Below, in pieces: positions 7,016-15,207 of a DNA stretch of 64,000 bases. The first letter of the stretch is position 1, and every line of letters starts with the position of its first letter. Source of the DNA: Chondromyces crocatus (GTDB lineage: Bacteria; Myxococcota_A; Polyangia; Polyangiales; Polyangiaceae); contig NZ_CP012159.1 in the NCBI RefSeq assembly GCF_001189295.1, positions 496,001 through 560,000 of the forward strand. The letters are read 5' to 3'. Position numbers and translations under genes: made by a program. The notes below the pieces were generated by a model, which searched no databases, was not told the origin of the DNA, and was given only the letters and a program-made list of their open reading frames with translations.

Positions 7016-9640
7016 ATGGCCAACCTGGTGCAGGCGATCGTGTCGGTGCGACGTGCGACACGCAGGGCCGCGGCGCTGCTGGGAGCGCTGGGTCTCGCGG
7101 GTCTTTTGCTGCTGGATGCGTCGGAGCCGCTCGCGACGCCGTACGCGGCGGTCGCGGCGATCGGGCTCGGGCTGCTGTTCGCGCACCGGGTGGCAGCGCG
7201 ACGGGCGGTGGCGGTGGCGCCGCCCACGTCGGCTGGCGCGCGCAAGGGCAGCAGCACGGGAGGAGCCGCGCTGCTCGATCTGGAGATCGGGGCGCTGCTG
7301 GTGATCGCCACGGTGGGGGCGGTGCTGCGGATCGAGGGGACGCTCGATGGTCGGGCGCAGGCGGCGATGTACGTGGTGATCGCGCTGGTGAGCGCGTTCG
7401 CGCGGCCGGCGTCGTCGATCGGGGTGGTGCTGTTCGCGGGTGCGCTGGACGTGGGGGTGCGGTGGGTGACGGGCGGCGCCGCCGGGGAGCTGGGCCTGGC
7501 GATGGTGCCGCACCTGGGGTTCATGGGGGTGTTCGCGCTCCTGAACGCGGCGGTGCTGCGGGCGGAGCTGGGGCGGGTGCGGCGGATGTCGCGGGGGCGG
7601 TTGCAGGCGGAGATCGAGCGGCTGCGCGATGATGCGCGGAGCTACCGGCTGCTGGGGGCGCCGTCGGTGACGCCGGCCGCCGAGAAGCGAGAGGCCGAGA
7701 TCACGACCACGGAGAAGGCGGCGGGCGGAGGCGCGAGCACGAGCACGAGCGCGGACGTGGAGCGGCTGGTGCGCTCGGGGGTGGAGGAGATCCATCAGTC
7801 GGTGCTGTTCGCGCTGCGGCTGTTGCGGGAGTCGCTGCGGCTGCACACGGCGATGCTGCTCTGGCAGAACGATGCGGGGACGCACCTGCGGATCAGCGAG
7901 CTGGCGAGCGATGCGACGGATCTGCTGGAGGGGCCGTTCCTCGCAGGCGACGGGGTGTTCGGTGCGGCGCTGACGCAGCGGGCGCCGGTGGTGGTGGGTG
8001 GGCTGAAGCCCGGGTACAAGCTGCCGTACTACGAGGGGGCGTGCCCGGCGCGGGCGGTGTGCGCGCTGCCGGTGTTCGAGCACGGTCGGGTGCGCGGGGT
8101 GCTGGTGGTGGACCGGGTGGAAGACCGGCCGTTCCTGCCGAAGGAAGTGGATCTCGTGGAGGAGGCGGCGCGCTACGCGGTGCGGGCCATCCAGAACGAG
8201 CGGGTGTTCGTGCAGCTCGAGCGGGCGAAGGCGGAGCAGGGGAAGCTGTACCGCGCGGCCGAGGCGCTGGGTCGGGCGACGACCGAGGGCGAGGTGGTCG
8301 AGGCGGGGGTGCAGAGCGCGCGGGAGATCACGTCGGTGGACTTCGCGGCGGTGACGCTGTTCGACGAGGGGAGCGGGCACCACGAGATCCGGGCGGCGAG
8401 CGGTGAGGGGGTGGAGGAGCTTCTGGGGCAGCGGTTCCGGCAGAACGCGGGGCTCGTGTCGATGGCGCTGCAGAACCGGCATCCGCTGCCGTACCGGGGG
8501 GAGTACGACGAGAAGCGGCAGGTGGTGTTCACGCGGCGGGTTTCGCCGCCGAGCATGCCGTCGATCTACGTGATGCCGCTCCTGGTGCACGATCGTCCGC
8601 TGGGAACGCTGGTGCTGGGGTCGCGGCGTCGCTCGGCGTTCAACGACTCGGTGCGGGGGACGCTGGAGGTGCTGGCGAGCCACATGGCGGTGTCGCTGTC
8701 GAACGCGCGGATGCTGCGGCGGCTGGAGGAGCTGGCGACGACGGACGGGATGACGGGGCTGCTGAACAAGCGGGCGATGCTGGAGATGGCCGAGCAGAAG
8801 CTGACGGCGGCGCGCAGGTTCCAGCGGCGGCTGTCGGTGCTGGTGACGGACATCGACTTCTTCAAGAAGGTGAACGACACGTACGGGCACGACGCGGGCG
8901 ACGTGATCATCAAGGGGCTCGGGGAGATCCTGCGCAAGGCGAAGCGGACGACGGACGCGGTGGCACGGTTCGGTGGGGAAGAGTTCGTGGTGATCTGCGA
9001 GGAGACGGACGCGCGGGGGGCGATGCTGCTGGCGGAGCGGGTGCGCGAGGAGCTGGAGCGGGCGACGTTCCACACGCCGGGCAAGGAGGGGGCGGTGCCG
9101 GTGCAGGTGACGTGCTCGGTCGGGGTGGCGACGTTCCCGGAGGCGGGCTCGACGTGGGACGAGCTGTTCAAGGCGGCGGACGAGGCGCTGTACTCGTCGA
9201 AGCGGTCGGGCCGGAACCGGACGACGGCGTGGTCGCCGGCGCTGCGCGGGCACGGGGCGGAGGCGCCGAAGGAGAAGGCCACGCCGAAGGAGAAGGCCGC
9301 GCCGAAGGAGAAGGCCGCGCCGAGCCTGGCGGGAGCCAGCCACGGGTCGATGGCGCCGAGGTCGAGCAGCGGGTCGATGGCGCCGAGGTCGAGCGGTGGT
9401 GTGCAGGGGACACTGGGGACGCCGAGAGTGGCGACGCCGAGCGCGAGCAGCGGGTCGATGGCGCCGAAGGCACCGAGCAGCGGAATGAGCAGCGGCAAGC
9501 CCGCGAGCATGACCCCGCCGCCGGGACCAGGAAAGCTCGGAGGGTCGGGGACGGGCGGGGCAGGCGGCGCAGGAACCACGGGCGGTGGCGCGCCGGGCAA
9601 GGGGCGCGGGGTGAAGTCCCCCGCGCGCACGGCGGCCTGA
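7016..9640 (+). CDS. GAF-domain diguanylate cyclase (GGDEF, active site and I-site intact)
   Basis: An 874-residue protein predicted to make cyclic di-GMP from two GTP. Order: several N-terminal membrane helices (about residues 18-180, for example ALLGALGLAGLLLLDA), a coiled coil (EIERLRDDARSYR), two GAF-like sensor domains (about 240-400 and 420-590), and a GGDEF domain (about 605-760). The signature is GGEEF at 653-657, preceded by an RTTD I-site five residues upstream, so both catalysis and product inhibition appear possible. DIDFFKKVNDTYGHDAGD is the usual metal and substrate region. After the GGDEF domain comes a 110-residue low-complexity tail (KEKAAPKEKAAP, SSGSMAPRSS). ATG 7016 gives a compact N-terminus; an in-frame start at 6887 would overlap the divergent regulatory region. 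It is divergent from a histidine kinase gene, suggesting shared control. Confidence 0.9.
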   Translation: MANLVQAIVSVRRATRRAAALLGALGLAGLLLLDASEPLATPYAAVAAIGLGLLFAHRVAARRAVAVAPPTSAGARKGSSTGGAALLDLEIGALLVIATVGAVLRIEGTLDGRAQAAMYVVIALVSAFARPASSIGVVLFAGALDVGVRWVTGGAAGELGLAMVPHLGFMGVFALLNAAVLRAELGRVRRMSRGRLQAEIERLRDDARSYRLLGAPSVTPAAEKREAEITTTEKAAGGGASTSTSADVERLVRSGVEEIHQSVLFALRLLRESLRLHTAMLLWQNDAGTHLRISELASDATDLLEGPFLAGDGVFGAALTQRAPVVVGGLKPGYKLPYYEGACPARAVCALPVFEHGRVRGVLVVDRVEDRPFLPKEVDLVEEAARYAVRAIQNERVFVQLERAKAEQGKLYRAAEALGRATTEGEVVEAGVQSAREITSVDFAAVTLFDEGSGHHEIRAASGEGVEELLGQRFRQNAGLVSMALQNRHPLPYRGEYDEKRQVVFTRRVSPPSMPSIYVMPLLVHDRPLGTLVLGSRRRSAFNDSVRGTLEVLASHMAVSLSNARMLRRLEELATTDGMTGLLNKRAMLEMAEQKLTAARRFQRRLSVLVTDIDFFKKVNDTYGHDAGDVIIKGLGEILRKAKRTTDAVARFGGEEFVVICEETDARGAMLLAERVREELERATFHTPGKEGAVPVQVTCSVGVATFPEAGSTWDELFKAADEALYSSKRSGRNRTTAWSPALRGHGAEAPKEKATPKEKAAPKEKAAPSLAGASHGSMAPRSSSGSMAPRSSGGVQGTLGTPRVATPSASSGSMAPKAPSSGMSSGKPASMTPPPGPGKLGGSGTGGAGGAGTTGGGAPGKGRGVKSPARTAA

Positions 9641-9684
9641 ACGCTCCTTGCGGCGCGGCGATGGCGGCCGCATAGATGCGATCG

Positions 9685-10221
9685 ATGAGCACCCGGGACG
9701 ACCGCGACGACCGCGACGAGCGTGAAGACCCGAAGGACGACCTGAAGCAAGGGCTCGGCCTGCTCTGGCGTGCTGCCCGGTCGACGGCGAACGGACTGCG
9801 CAAGGATCTGGATCGCACGCAGGTGGGACGCGCGCTCGACGACGCAGGGCGCGAGCTGGTGCGCGCCGCGAGCAACGTGGTCGGCCGGCTGGGCGACGAG
9901 CTGAAGAAGCGGCAAGCGCCAGGCGAAGCGGGCTTCGGCGGCTTCGGCGGCTTCGGGGGCGAGGAGCGCGACAGCGGCGAGACGCTGGATCCTGCGCACC
10001 CGCCGGATGGAGGGGCTCCGCTGTGGGAGCGCCAGCGCCCGGCCGACGGAGCGGCATGGGACGCGGAAGCGCGGGACGCGGAGGCGCGGGACGCGGAAGC
10101 ACGCGCGGGTGAGACGCGGGCGGGTGAGACGCGGGCTGGCGAAGCGCGGACTGGCGAAGGTGGGATGCGGTTCGCCGTCGAGGACGACGAAGCGTCTCGA
10201 CGCGACGAGCCCAATCGATAG
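9685..10221 (+). CDS. hypothetical protein with Asp/Arg-rich ends and degenerate repeats
   Basis: A 178-residue protein I cannot assign. The N-terminus is strongly charged (MSTRDDRDDRDEREDPKDD), followed by a helical part (LKQGLGLLWRAARSTANGLRKDL, about 20-75) that could be amphipathic, a Gly/Phe patch (FGGFGGFGG), and a C-terminal half made of short repeats (DAEARDAEARDAEAR, GETRAGETRAGE). The helical part resembles small membrane-associated or phasin-like proteins, but this is only an impression. ATG 9685 is preferred; ATG 9676 adds three residues. It converges on the PQQ-propeller gene across a short repeat array. Confidence 0.55.
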   Translation: MSTRDDRDDRDEREDPKDDLKQGLGLLWRAARSTANGLRKDLDRTQVGRALDDAGRELVRAASNVVGRLGDELKKRQAPGEAGFGGFGGFGGEERDSGETLDPAHPPDGGAPLWERQRPADGAAWDAEARDAEARDAEARAGETRAGETRAGEARTGEGGMRFAVEDDEASRRDEPNR

Positions 10222-10222
10222 A

Positions 10223-10316
10223 GCGTCAGGGCTTGCGGGCGGGAAAGCGTCAGGGCTCGCGGGCGGGACGCGTCAGGGCTCGCGGGCGGGAAAGCGTCAG
10301 GGCTTGCGGGCGGGTG
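10223..10316. repeat. 23/24-bp tandem repeat spanning the PQQ-propeller stop codon
   Basis: Four copies of a unit starting GCGTCAGGGCTTGCGGGCGG begin at 10223, 10247, 10270 and 10294 (spacings 24, 23, 24). The last copy holds the reverse-strand stop codon (10297-10299) and final residues Ala-Arg-Lys-Pro of the neighbouring gene, so three extra copies of that gene end lie beyond its stop. Confidence 0.88.
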
Positions 10317-12060
10317 AGGCCCCCGAGGCCTCCAGGTGCTTGCGAAGGGCGGGGGCCGTCCAGGGGTCGGTGACGGCGCGGGTCAGCAGCTCGACGGCAC
10401 CGAGGCGACGGAGGGTGTCCGAGACCTGCGCGAGGGCTGGGTCGAGGGACTCGTCGCTCACGCCCCGGTACATGGCGAAGAAGGTGCGCAGGGAGGGAAG
10501 TTCGGCAGGGCCGGCGAGCACGGCGAGGGCCGCGGCGACCTGACCGAGATCTGCGGTGCTCGTCTCGGGGTCGAGGAGGTGCTCGGTGAGCAGCGGAGCG
10601 CCCTTCTTCTCCTTCATCGCCGCGAGGGCCTCGGCGATGGGGCCGACCGGCGGCGCGCGCAAGCTCCCCGCGAGGAAGTCGACGCGGCGTTCCAGGGCTT
10701 TCAGCAGGAACTTCCCGCCGTTGCGGCGCTGGGCGAGGGCGCGGCGGGCCTCGTCGTGGAGGGCGGTGGCGCCGCGGCCCTGGCTGGCCACGTTGATCAG
10801 GACGGAGGTGACCTCTTCTTCGGGCTGCTTCGCGAGCTCGCGCAAGACGAAGCGCTGGATGGCGGCGAGTTCGGCGTCGGGCAAGGAGACGACCTGCTCG
10901 AGCTGCTTCCAGAGCGGTTCGTTCCTCGGCCGGGGAGCGATCTTGATGCCGTCGGCCTGGACCACGCAGGAGCGGAGGGGGGCGCCCAGGGAGAGGCGCG
11001 CGGAGGCGGCGCCGTGCGCGGCGTCGAAGAAGGTGATGTCACCGCGGTCGTCGCAGAGGACGAAGCCGCCGTCGTAGGCTGCGCCGCCGATGAAGTCGGC
11101 GTCACCGACGTTGACCCAGGCGAGGCCACCGCTCCGGGCGTCGAGGCCGGTGACGACGCGGAAGTAGGTGGCGGCGAAGCGATCCCCGACGATCCCGGCC
11201 GGGCCCGTGGCGCTCGGGCGGGCGTAGATGCGGGTCTTGTCGAGGGCCGAGGTGCGGGGGGAGATGACCTCGGTGCCCGAGGGGATCCACTGGGGAACGC
11301 CCGGGAGTTCGACGGACGGCAAGGCGACGGTGGTGGCCTTGTTCTGGGCGCCGAGGCCGATCTTGTCGTCGAAGCGGGTGACGGCGGCGCCGCCGAAGAA
11401 GAGGGCGCCGCCCACGGCGAAGGCGCGGCTGGTCTCGGTGCGGAGCAGCGCGCGCGCTGCCTCGTTGCCGCGCAGGAGGTCGAGGGCGGTGACGAACTGG
11501 CCTTGCCAGGGGAGGAAGGCATAGCGGCCAGCGACGGCGGGCACGCCGATGTCGTGCTCGTCCTCGATCTGGCGGAGCACCTCGCCTTCGTGGGTGACGA
11601 CGAAGAGCACGCTGCCGCGGCCGGTGCGGGGCTCCATGGAGATGACGGTGGTGTGGCCGTCGTCGCCCGCGGCGCGAAGGCGCCCCTGGACGAGGCGCGT
11701 CCAGAGGAGCTTGCCGGTGGCGGCGTCGAGCGCGAAGAGCTTCCGGTCGCCGAAGCCGATGACCACGGTGCCGGTGACGGTGGGCCGCGTGTCGAGGGCG
11801 TGCTCGAAGCGCCAGGGGTCGCCGCCGCGGAGGGGAGCACCGAGGAGCACGGTGCGGCCGCCTTCGCTGGCGACGCCCACGGCGACGTCGACGCCACGGG
11901 CGAGGGGGGCGCGGGCGATCTGCTGCTGGAGCTTGGTGATCGCGGCGCCATTGTCGTCGGCCCAGAGCGGGTCGAAGACGGCGCCCTGCGTCTGGCCGCC
12001 GCCGCAGCTCGACGCGGCCACGGCCAGGATCATGCCGCTGAGCCAGGCGGTGGTGCTCAC
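10297..12060 (-). CDS. PQQ/BamB-type beta-propeller lipoprotein
   Basis: A 587-residue exported protein. It starts at GTG 12060, overlapping the stop of the upstream HEAT gene in the four bases GTGA (12057-12060), which indicates translational coupling. The N-terminus VSTTAWLSGMILAVAASSCGGG is a lipoprotein signal (Cys about residue 19). The next 330 residues contain PQQ-like propeller blades: DRKLFALDAATGKLLW, VLFVVTHEGEVLRQI, FVTALDLLRG and VVTGLDARSGGLAW. The C-terminal 200 residues are helical with HEAT-like pieces. Such propellers, like BamB, are usually protein-binding scaffolds; the quinone cofactor cannot be assumed. Pairing with a HEAT-repeat exported protein suggests a periplasmic or outer-membrane complex of unknown role. 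Confidence 0.8.
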   Translation of the reverse strand: MSTTAWLSGMILAVAASSCGGGQTQGAVFDPLWADDNGAAITKLQQQIARAPLARGVDVAVGVASEGGRTVLLGAPLRGGDPWRFEHALDTRPTVTGTVVIGFGDRKLFALDAATGKLLWTRLVQGRLRAAGDDGHTTVISMEPRTGRGSVLFVVTHEGEVLRQIEDEHDIGVPAVAGRYAFLPWQGQFVTALDLLRGNEAARALLRTETSRAFAVGGALFFGGAAVTRFDDKIGLGAQNKATTVALPSVELPGVPQWIPSGTEVISPRTSALDKTRIYARPSATGPAGIVGDRFAATYFRVVTGLDARSGGLAWVNVGDADFIGGAAYDGGFVLCDDRGDITFFDAAHGAASARLSLGAPLRSCVVQADGIKIAPRPRNEPLWKQLEQVVSLPDAELAAIQRFVLRELAKQPEEEVTSVLINVASQGRGATALHDEARRALAQRRNGGKFLLKALERRVDFLAGSLRAPPVGPIAEALAAMKEKKGAPLLTEHLLDPETSTADLGQVAAALAVLAGPAELPSLRTFFAMYRGVSDESLDPALAQVSDTLRRLGAVELLTRAVTDPWTAPALRKHLEASGASPARKP

Positions 12061-13019
12061 GGATAGGTCTCCGAGGTGTCGGTCGCGGGCGCCCCTTCGG
12101 GTTCCGACGGGGTGGACTCGACGCGGATGGCGGCGATCGCGGCCTCGAGGGCCGCCTTGATCCGCGACGACGCGGCCGAAGGCCAGCGGGCGTCCACGTC
12201 GACGAGGAAGCGTCGCGCGTGCGGGGTGGCGAGGTTGCGCACGCGCTCGACGATCTCGAGGAGCACGGGCTCGGGGAGCGCGGTCGGGCGCAGGAGGCAG
12301 CGCTCCAGACCGCTGGTGAGCGTGTCGAAGGAGATGGAGCCCATCTTGGCGAGAAGCTTGCGGCACGCTGGCGGGTCGCACAGCAGGCCGATGGCTGCCG
12401 CCGAGCCCGGGACGTCACGGTCGAGCGCGAGGAAGAGCTCGGGCAGGGCGTCGCGCGATCCGAGCTGGCCGAGGCCACTGGCGGCGAGTCCACGCAAGAC
12501 GGGATCGCCGCTGCGCAGGGCGTCGCGGAGCGCGGCGAGGGCGTCAGGGCCCTTCGTGGAGGCGAGGGCGCGCGCGGCTTCGTGGCGGACGCTGGGGACG
12601 CGATGGCGTACGTAGGGGCGGATCACCGCGCTCGAGGTGACCTGGCCGAGGGCGCCGAGCGTCTTCACGGCCGCGGTCATGAGCGGGGGGGTGGCGCCAC
12701 GCCGGAGAAGCTCCTCGACGGACGGCGCGAGCGCCGCAGCCGAAGGCCCTGCCGACTGGGCGTCGAGCAGGGCGCTGTCCACGTCCGCGGCGTCGGTGCT
12801 GGCGAGCTTGCGCTGAAGGGAGGCGATGTCGCCCGCAGGGAGCGGCGCCGCGGGTTTGGTCTTCCCGCCTGGAGCGTCGTCCTTGCGGGGGGCAGCGTCG
12901 GCCGGCGTCGCCGCCTGGACCTCGAATGCCGCCGTGGACGATACGGCGTGGACGATCAAGCTCACGATGAGCGCCGCCGAGCGTGCACGGCCGACGTTCT
13001 CCCGGCGCAAGTCAGGCAC
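12057..13019 (-). CDS. exported HEAT-repeat protein
   Basis: About 320 residues. The N-terminus has a signal-like segment (RSAALIVSLIVHAVSSTAAFEVQA), then a Pro/Lys linker, then repeated helical pairs typical of HEAT or PBS-lyase repeats: MTAAVKTLGALGQV, VIRPYVRHRVPSVRHEAARAL, DALAALRDALRSGDPVLRGL and ASGLGQLGSRDALPELFLAL. HEAT arrays bind other proteins. An AGGAGG sits too close to the ATG at 13025 but is well spaced (6 nt) for the GTG at 13019, so I prefer GTG. It is first in a two-gene operon with the PQQ-propeller lipoprotein (4-base overlap). Export is inferred from the N-terminus. Confidence 0.75.
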   Translation of the reverse strand: MPDLRRENVGRARSAALIVSLIVHAVSSTAAFEVQAATPADAAPRKDDAPGGKTKPAAPLPAGDIASLQRKLASTDAADVDSALLDAQSAGPSAAALAPSVEELLRRGATPPLMTAAVKTLGALGQVTSSAVIRPYVRHRVPSVRHEAARALASTKGPDALAALRDALRSGDPVLRGLAASGLGQLGSRDALPELFLALDRDVPGSAAAIGLLCDPPACRKLLAKMGSISFDTLTSGLERCLLRPTALPEPVLLEIVERVRNLATPHARRFLVDVDARWPSAASSRIKAALEAAIAAIRVESTPSEPEGAPATDTSETYP

Positions 13020-13442
13020 GGTCATCCTCCTCTGCCGCGCGTCCTACGCGGCTCGGCCGAGCGCGGCAAGCCATCGCGCGATGCGTCCCGGCCATCCGTC
13101 GCAAAAGGGACGCGGCGGGGCGCGTCCGCCCCACGGCGCGACGCGTCCGGATCCACGCGATGTGCCCCATGGATCGTGGGCCCGATGCGGTGCGTGAGGC
13201 CGGCGCGGCGCGTGAGGCCGGCGGGGCATGCGAGGCCGGCGGGGCGCGTGGGCCCGGCGGGACGACCAGCGCGTGGCGAGGTCGCGCAGGCGACGGCGAA
13301 GAGGGCGTGCGATGGGGCGCGTGGCGTGCTGCCATACCAGCAGGGGGCGCCGCGAACGGGATCGCTTGCCGCGAGCGCGCGGTGTGCGCTTCACTGCGGC
13401 AAGGCCGCCGTTCATCCAAGCAAAGGCAGGCGAAGGGACCCG
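13020..13442. other. divergent intergenic region with 18-bp repeats
   Basis: A 420-bp gap between the reverse HEAT/PQQ operon and the forward AAA ATPase gene, presumably holding both promoters. About four imperfect 18-bp units resembling GCGCGTGAGGCCGGCGGG lie at roughly 13190-13264. No clear -35/-10 pair or RNA gene was recognised. Confidence 0.5.
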
Positions 13443-14567
13443 ATGATCACCCAGCTCACCGTGCGCAATTTCCGGTGCCTGCAGGACGTGACGACCACGC
13501 TGTCGCCCTTCACCGTCCTGATCGGGTCGAACGACAGCGGCAAGAGCAGCCTGCTCGACGCGATCTACACCCTGGGGCGCACGGCGCGGGAGCCGCTGCC
13601 GGAGAGTCTGGTCACCGAAGGCTCCCACGGGCCGACGCCGTTCGAGGAGCTGGTGTGGCAGCGCAACGTGGCGCGCTCGATGGTGTGGCGGGTCCAGGGC
13701 GACAGCCGCGGCAAGCGCTTCGCCTACGAGCTGGCGGTGCGCGCTGGGCCGTACGTGCGGTTCGAGAAGCTCCCGCTCCACCCGGTGCACCTGGTCGCCT
13801 CCGCGGCGACGCCCCGCGAGACGCGGCTGCGTGCGTCGCTGCGCAGCCAGCCCGAACTCGCGCCGCTGGTGGCAGGGTTCACCTCGGTGGGCAAATACAG
13901 GTTCGACCCGCGCGCGCTGCGGCGGGTCGCGCCCATCGCCGCCGATCCGCAGATCTCGTCGTCCGGTGACAACTTCGCCGCCGCCCTGGACGCGCTGCTC
14001 ACCGGCCCCGACCGCGCGACGCTGCGCGCCTTCGAGCTGGGGCTGCGGGAGGCGATCCCCACGCTCGCCGGGGTGTCGATGCGGGCCGTCCCTTTGTCGA
14101 ACGGGTTCGGCAAGGCGGTGGAGTTCATCCTGGCCGGGACGAGGCCGCCGGTGACCGTCCCGGCGTCGAGCGCGTCGGAGGGGGCGCTGCTGTTCGCTGC
14201 CTTTCTGATGCTCACCTACGGCGCGACGCCCGACATCCTGCTCATCGAGGAGCCGGAGAACGGCCTGCACCCGAGCCGGCTGGAGGCGGTGATCGCGCTG
14301 CTCCGGAGCGTGTCCGAGGGCGAGGTCGGGGTGCGGCCCCGGCAGGTCATCTTCACCACGCACAGCCCGTGGGTCCTCGGGCACGTCAAGCCCGAGGAGG
14401 TGCGCATCTTCCGTCGCGACGCGGAGAAGGGCACGGAGATCATCCCGCTGTCCAGTGTGCCCGATCTGGACAGGCTACGGACGCTCCCGCCCCCCGACCT
14501 CTGGTACTTCCTGACCGAGAGCGGGAACATCGGCACGATGGACGACCTGCGCCCCGCACCGCGCTGA
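13443..14567 (+). CDS. stand-alone AAA (ABC-type) ATPase of the RecF/OLD-like AAA_21 kind
   Basis: A 374-residue cytoplasmic ATPase starting MITQLTVRNFRCLQDV. Walker A is GSNDSGKSS (about residues 29-37); an ABC-like signature appears as SSASEGALLF; Walker B is DILLIEEPENGLHP; the H-loop is FTTHSPWVL. The order and the N-terminal beta-strand plus Phe-Arg signature match the SMC/RecF-like AAA_21 group, which includes ATPases of DNA-processing and anti-phage systems as well as unlinked ones. No nuclease (TOPRIM) domain is fused and no toxin, reverse transcriptase or HNH partner lies beside it, so a defence role cannot be claimed. All ATPase motifs look intact. It is followed 100 bp later by the SRPBCC/SppA run on the same strand. 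Confidence 0.85.
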   Translation: MITQLTVRNFRCLQDVTTTLSPFTVLIGSNDSGKSSLLDAIYTLGRTAREPLPESLVTEGSHGPTPFEELVWQRNVARSMVWRVQGDSRGKRFAYELAVRAGPYVRFEKLPLHPVHLVASAATPRETRLRASLRSQPELAPLVAGFTSVGKYRFDPRALRRVAPIAADPQISSSGDNFAAALDALLTGPDRATLRAFELGLREAIPTLAGVSMRAVPLSNGFGKAVEFILAGTRPPVTVPASSASEGALLFAAFLMLTYGATPDILLIEEPENGLHPSRLEAVIALLRSVSEGEVGVRPRQVIFTTHSPWVLGHVKPEEVRIFRRDAEKGTEIIPLSSVPDLDRLRTLPPPDLWYFLTESGNIGTMDDLRPAPR

Positions 14568-14667
14568 CGTCGTGACGGACGTCGCGAGGGTCGGTCGGCG
14601 CTCGGAGGGCGGGTGGACCGTGACGCGCGAGGGCGCTTCGGGCCGCGGCCCGTGGTAAAGCTGCCGC

Positions 14668-15207
14668 GTGCGGTTCTCGATCGTCCACGAGCTCGACGCT
14701 CCCTTCGACGCCGTCTCGCTGGCGCTGCTGTCTCCCGAGCTGGGTCCGAGGCTCGGACAGCGGGTCAACAGCCTGGAGAGCGTCGTGACGGTCGAGCACG
14801 CGATCCACGAAGGGGAGATGCGGCGGGTGCTCCGCTTCCAGGCCGCGGCGCCGCTGTCGGTGTTCAAGGGATACGATCTGGCCCGGGACGCGATGGCCTG
14901 GGACGAGATCTTTCACTACAAGCTGGCCGGGGGCGCTTCGTCGTGGCGGATCGCGCCGGTCGCGCTGGAGGGGAGCGCCGGCTCGGGGGAGAAGAAAGGC
15001 CGGGAGCGCTGGAAGGATCACTTCCGCGCCGAGGGCACGTACCGGCTGGAAGCGCTCCCCGGGGGTCGGACCCGCCGGAGCGTGGAGGGGATGCTCGACG
15101 TGCGGCTGTCGATGATCGGCGCGCTCGTCGAGCGCATGGCGCTCGTCGAGGTGCGCAAGACCTACGACGCCGAGGCGGACACGCTGCGGGAGCTTGCTGT
15201 CGTATGA
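14668..15207 (+). CDS. DUF2505/SRPBCC-like protein
   Basis: A 179-residue predicted cytoplasmic protein starting at GTG 14668 (MRFSIVHELDAPFDAVSLALLSPEL). The alternation of strands and the C-terminal helix (SMIGALVERMALVEVRKTY) resemble START/SRPBCC proteins, which have a hydrophobic cavity for lipids or other small molecules; DUF2505 is the closest family I can suggest. No catalytic residues can be named. Its TGA (15205-15207) overlaps the ATG of the SppA gene (15204), so the two are translationally coupled. The ligand and any tie to the protease are unknown. Confidence 0.65.
   Translation: MRFSIVHELDAPFDAVSLALLSPELGPRLGQRVNSLESVVTVEHAIHEGEMRRVLRFQAAAPLSVFKGYDLARDAMAWDEIFHYKLAGGASSWRIAPVALEGSAGSGEKKGRERWKDHFRAEGTYRLEALPGGRTRRSVEGMLDVRLSMIGALVERMALVEVRKTYDAEADTLRELAVV

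Noticed and set aside
5109-7304. 731-codon forward gene rich in Gly, Glu and Ala
   Set aside because: It is the antisense shadow of the histidine kinase gene, which has all the family motifs.
6344-10102. 1252-codon reverse gene
   Set aside because: It runs antisense through the diguanylate cyclase and is Arg/His/Pro-rich without any domain.
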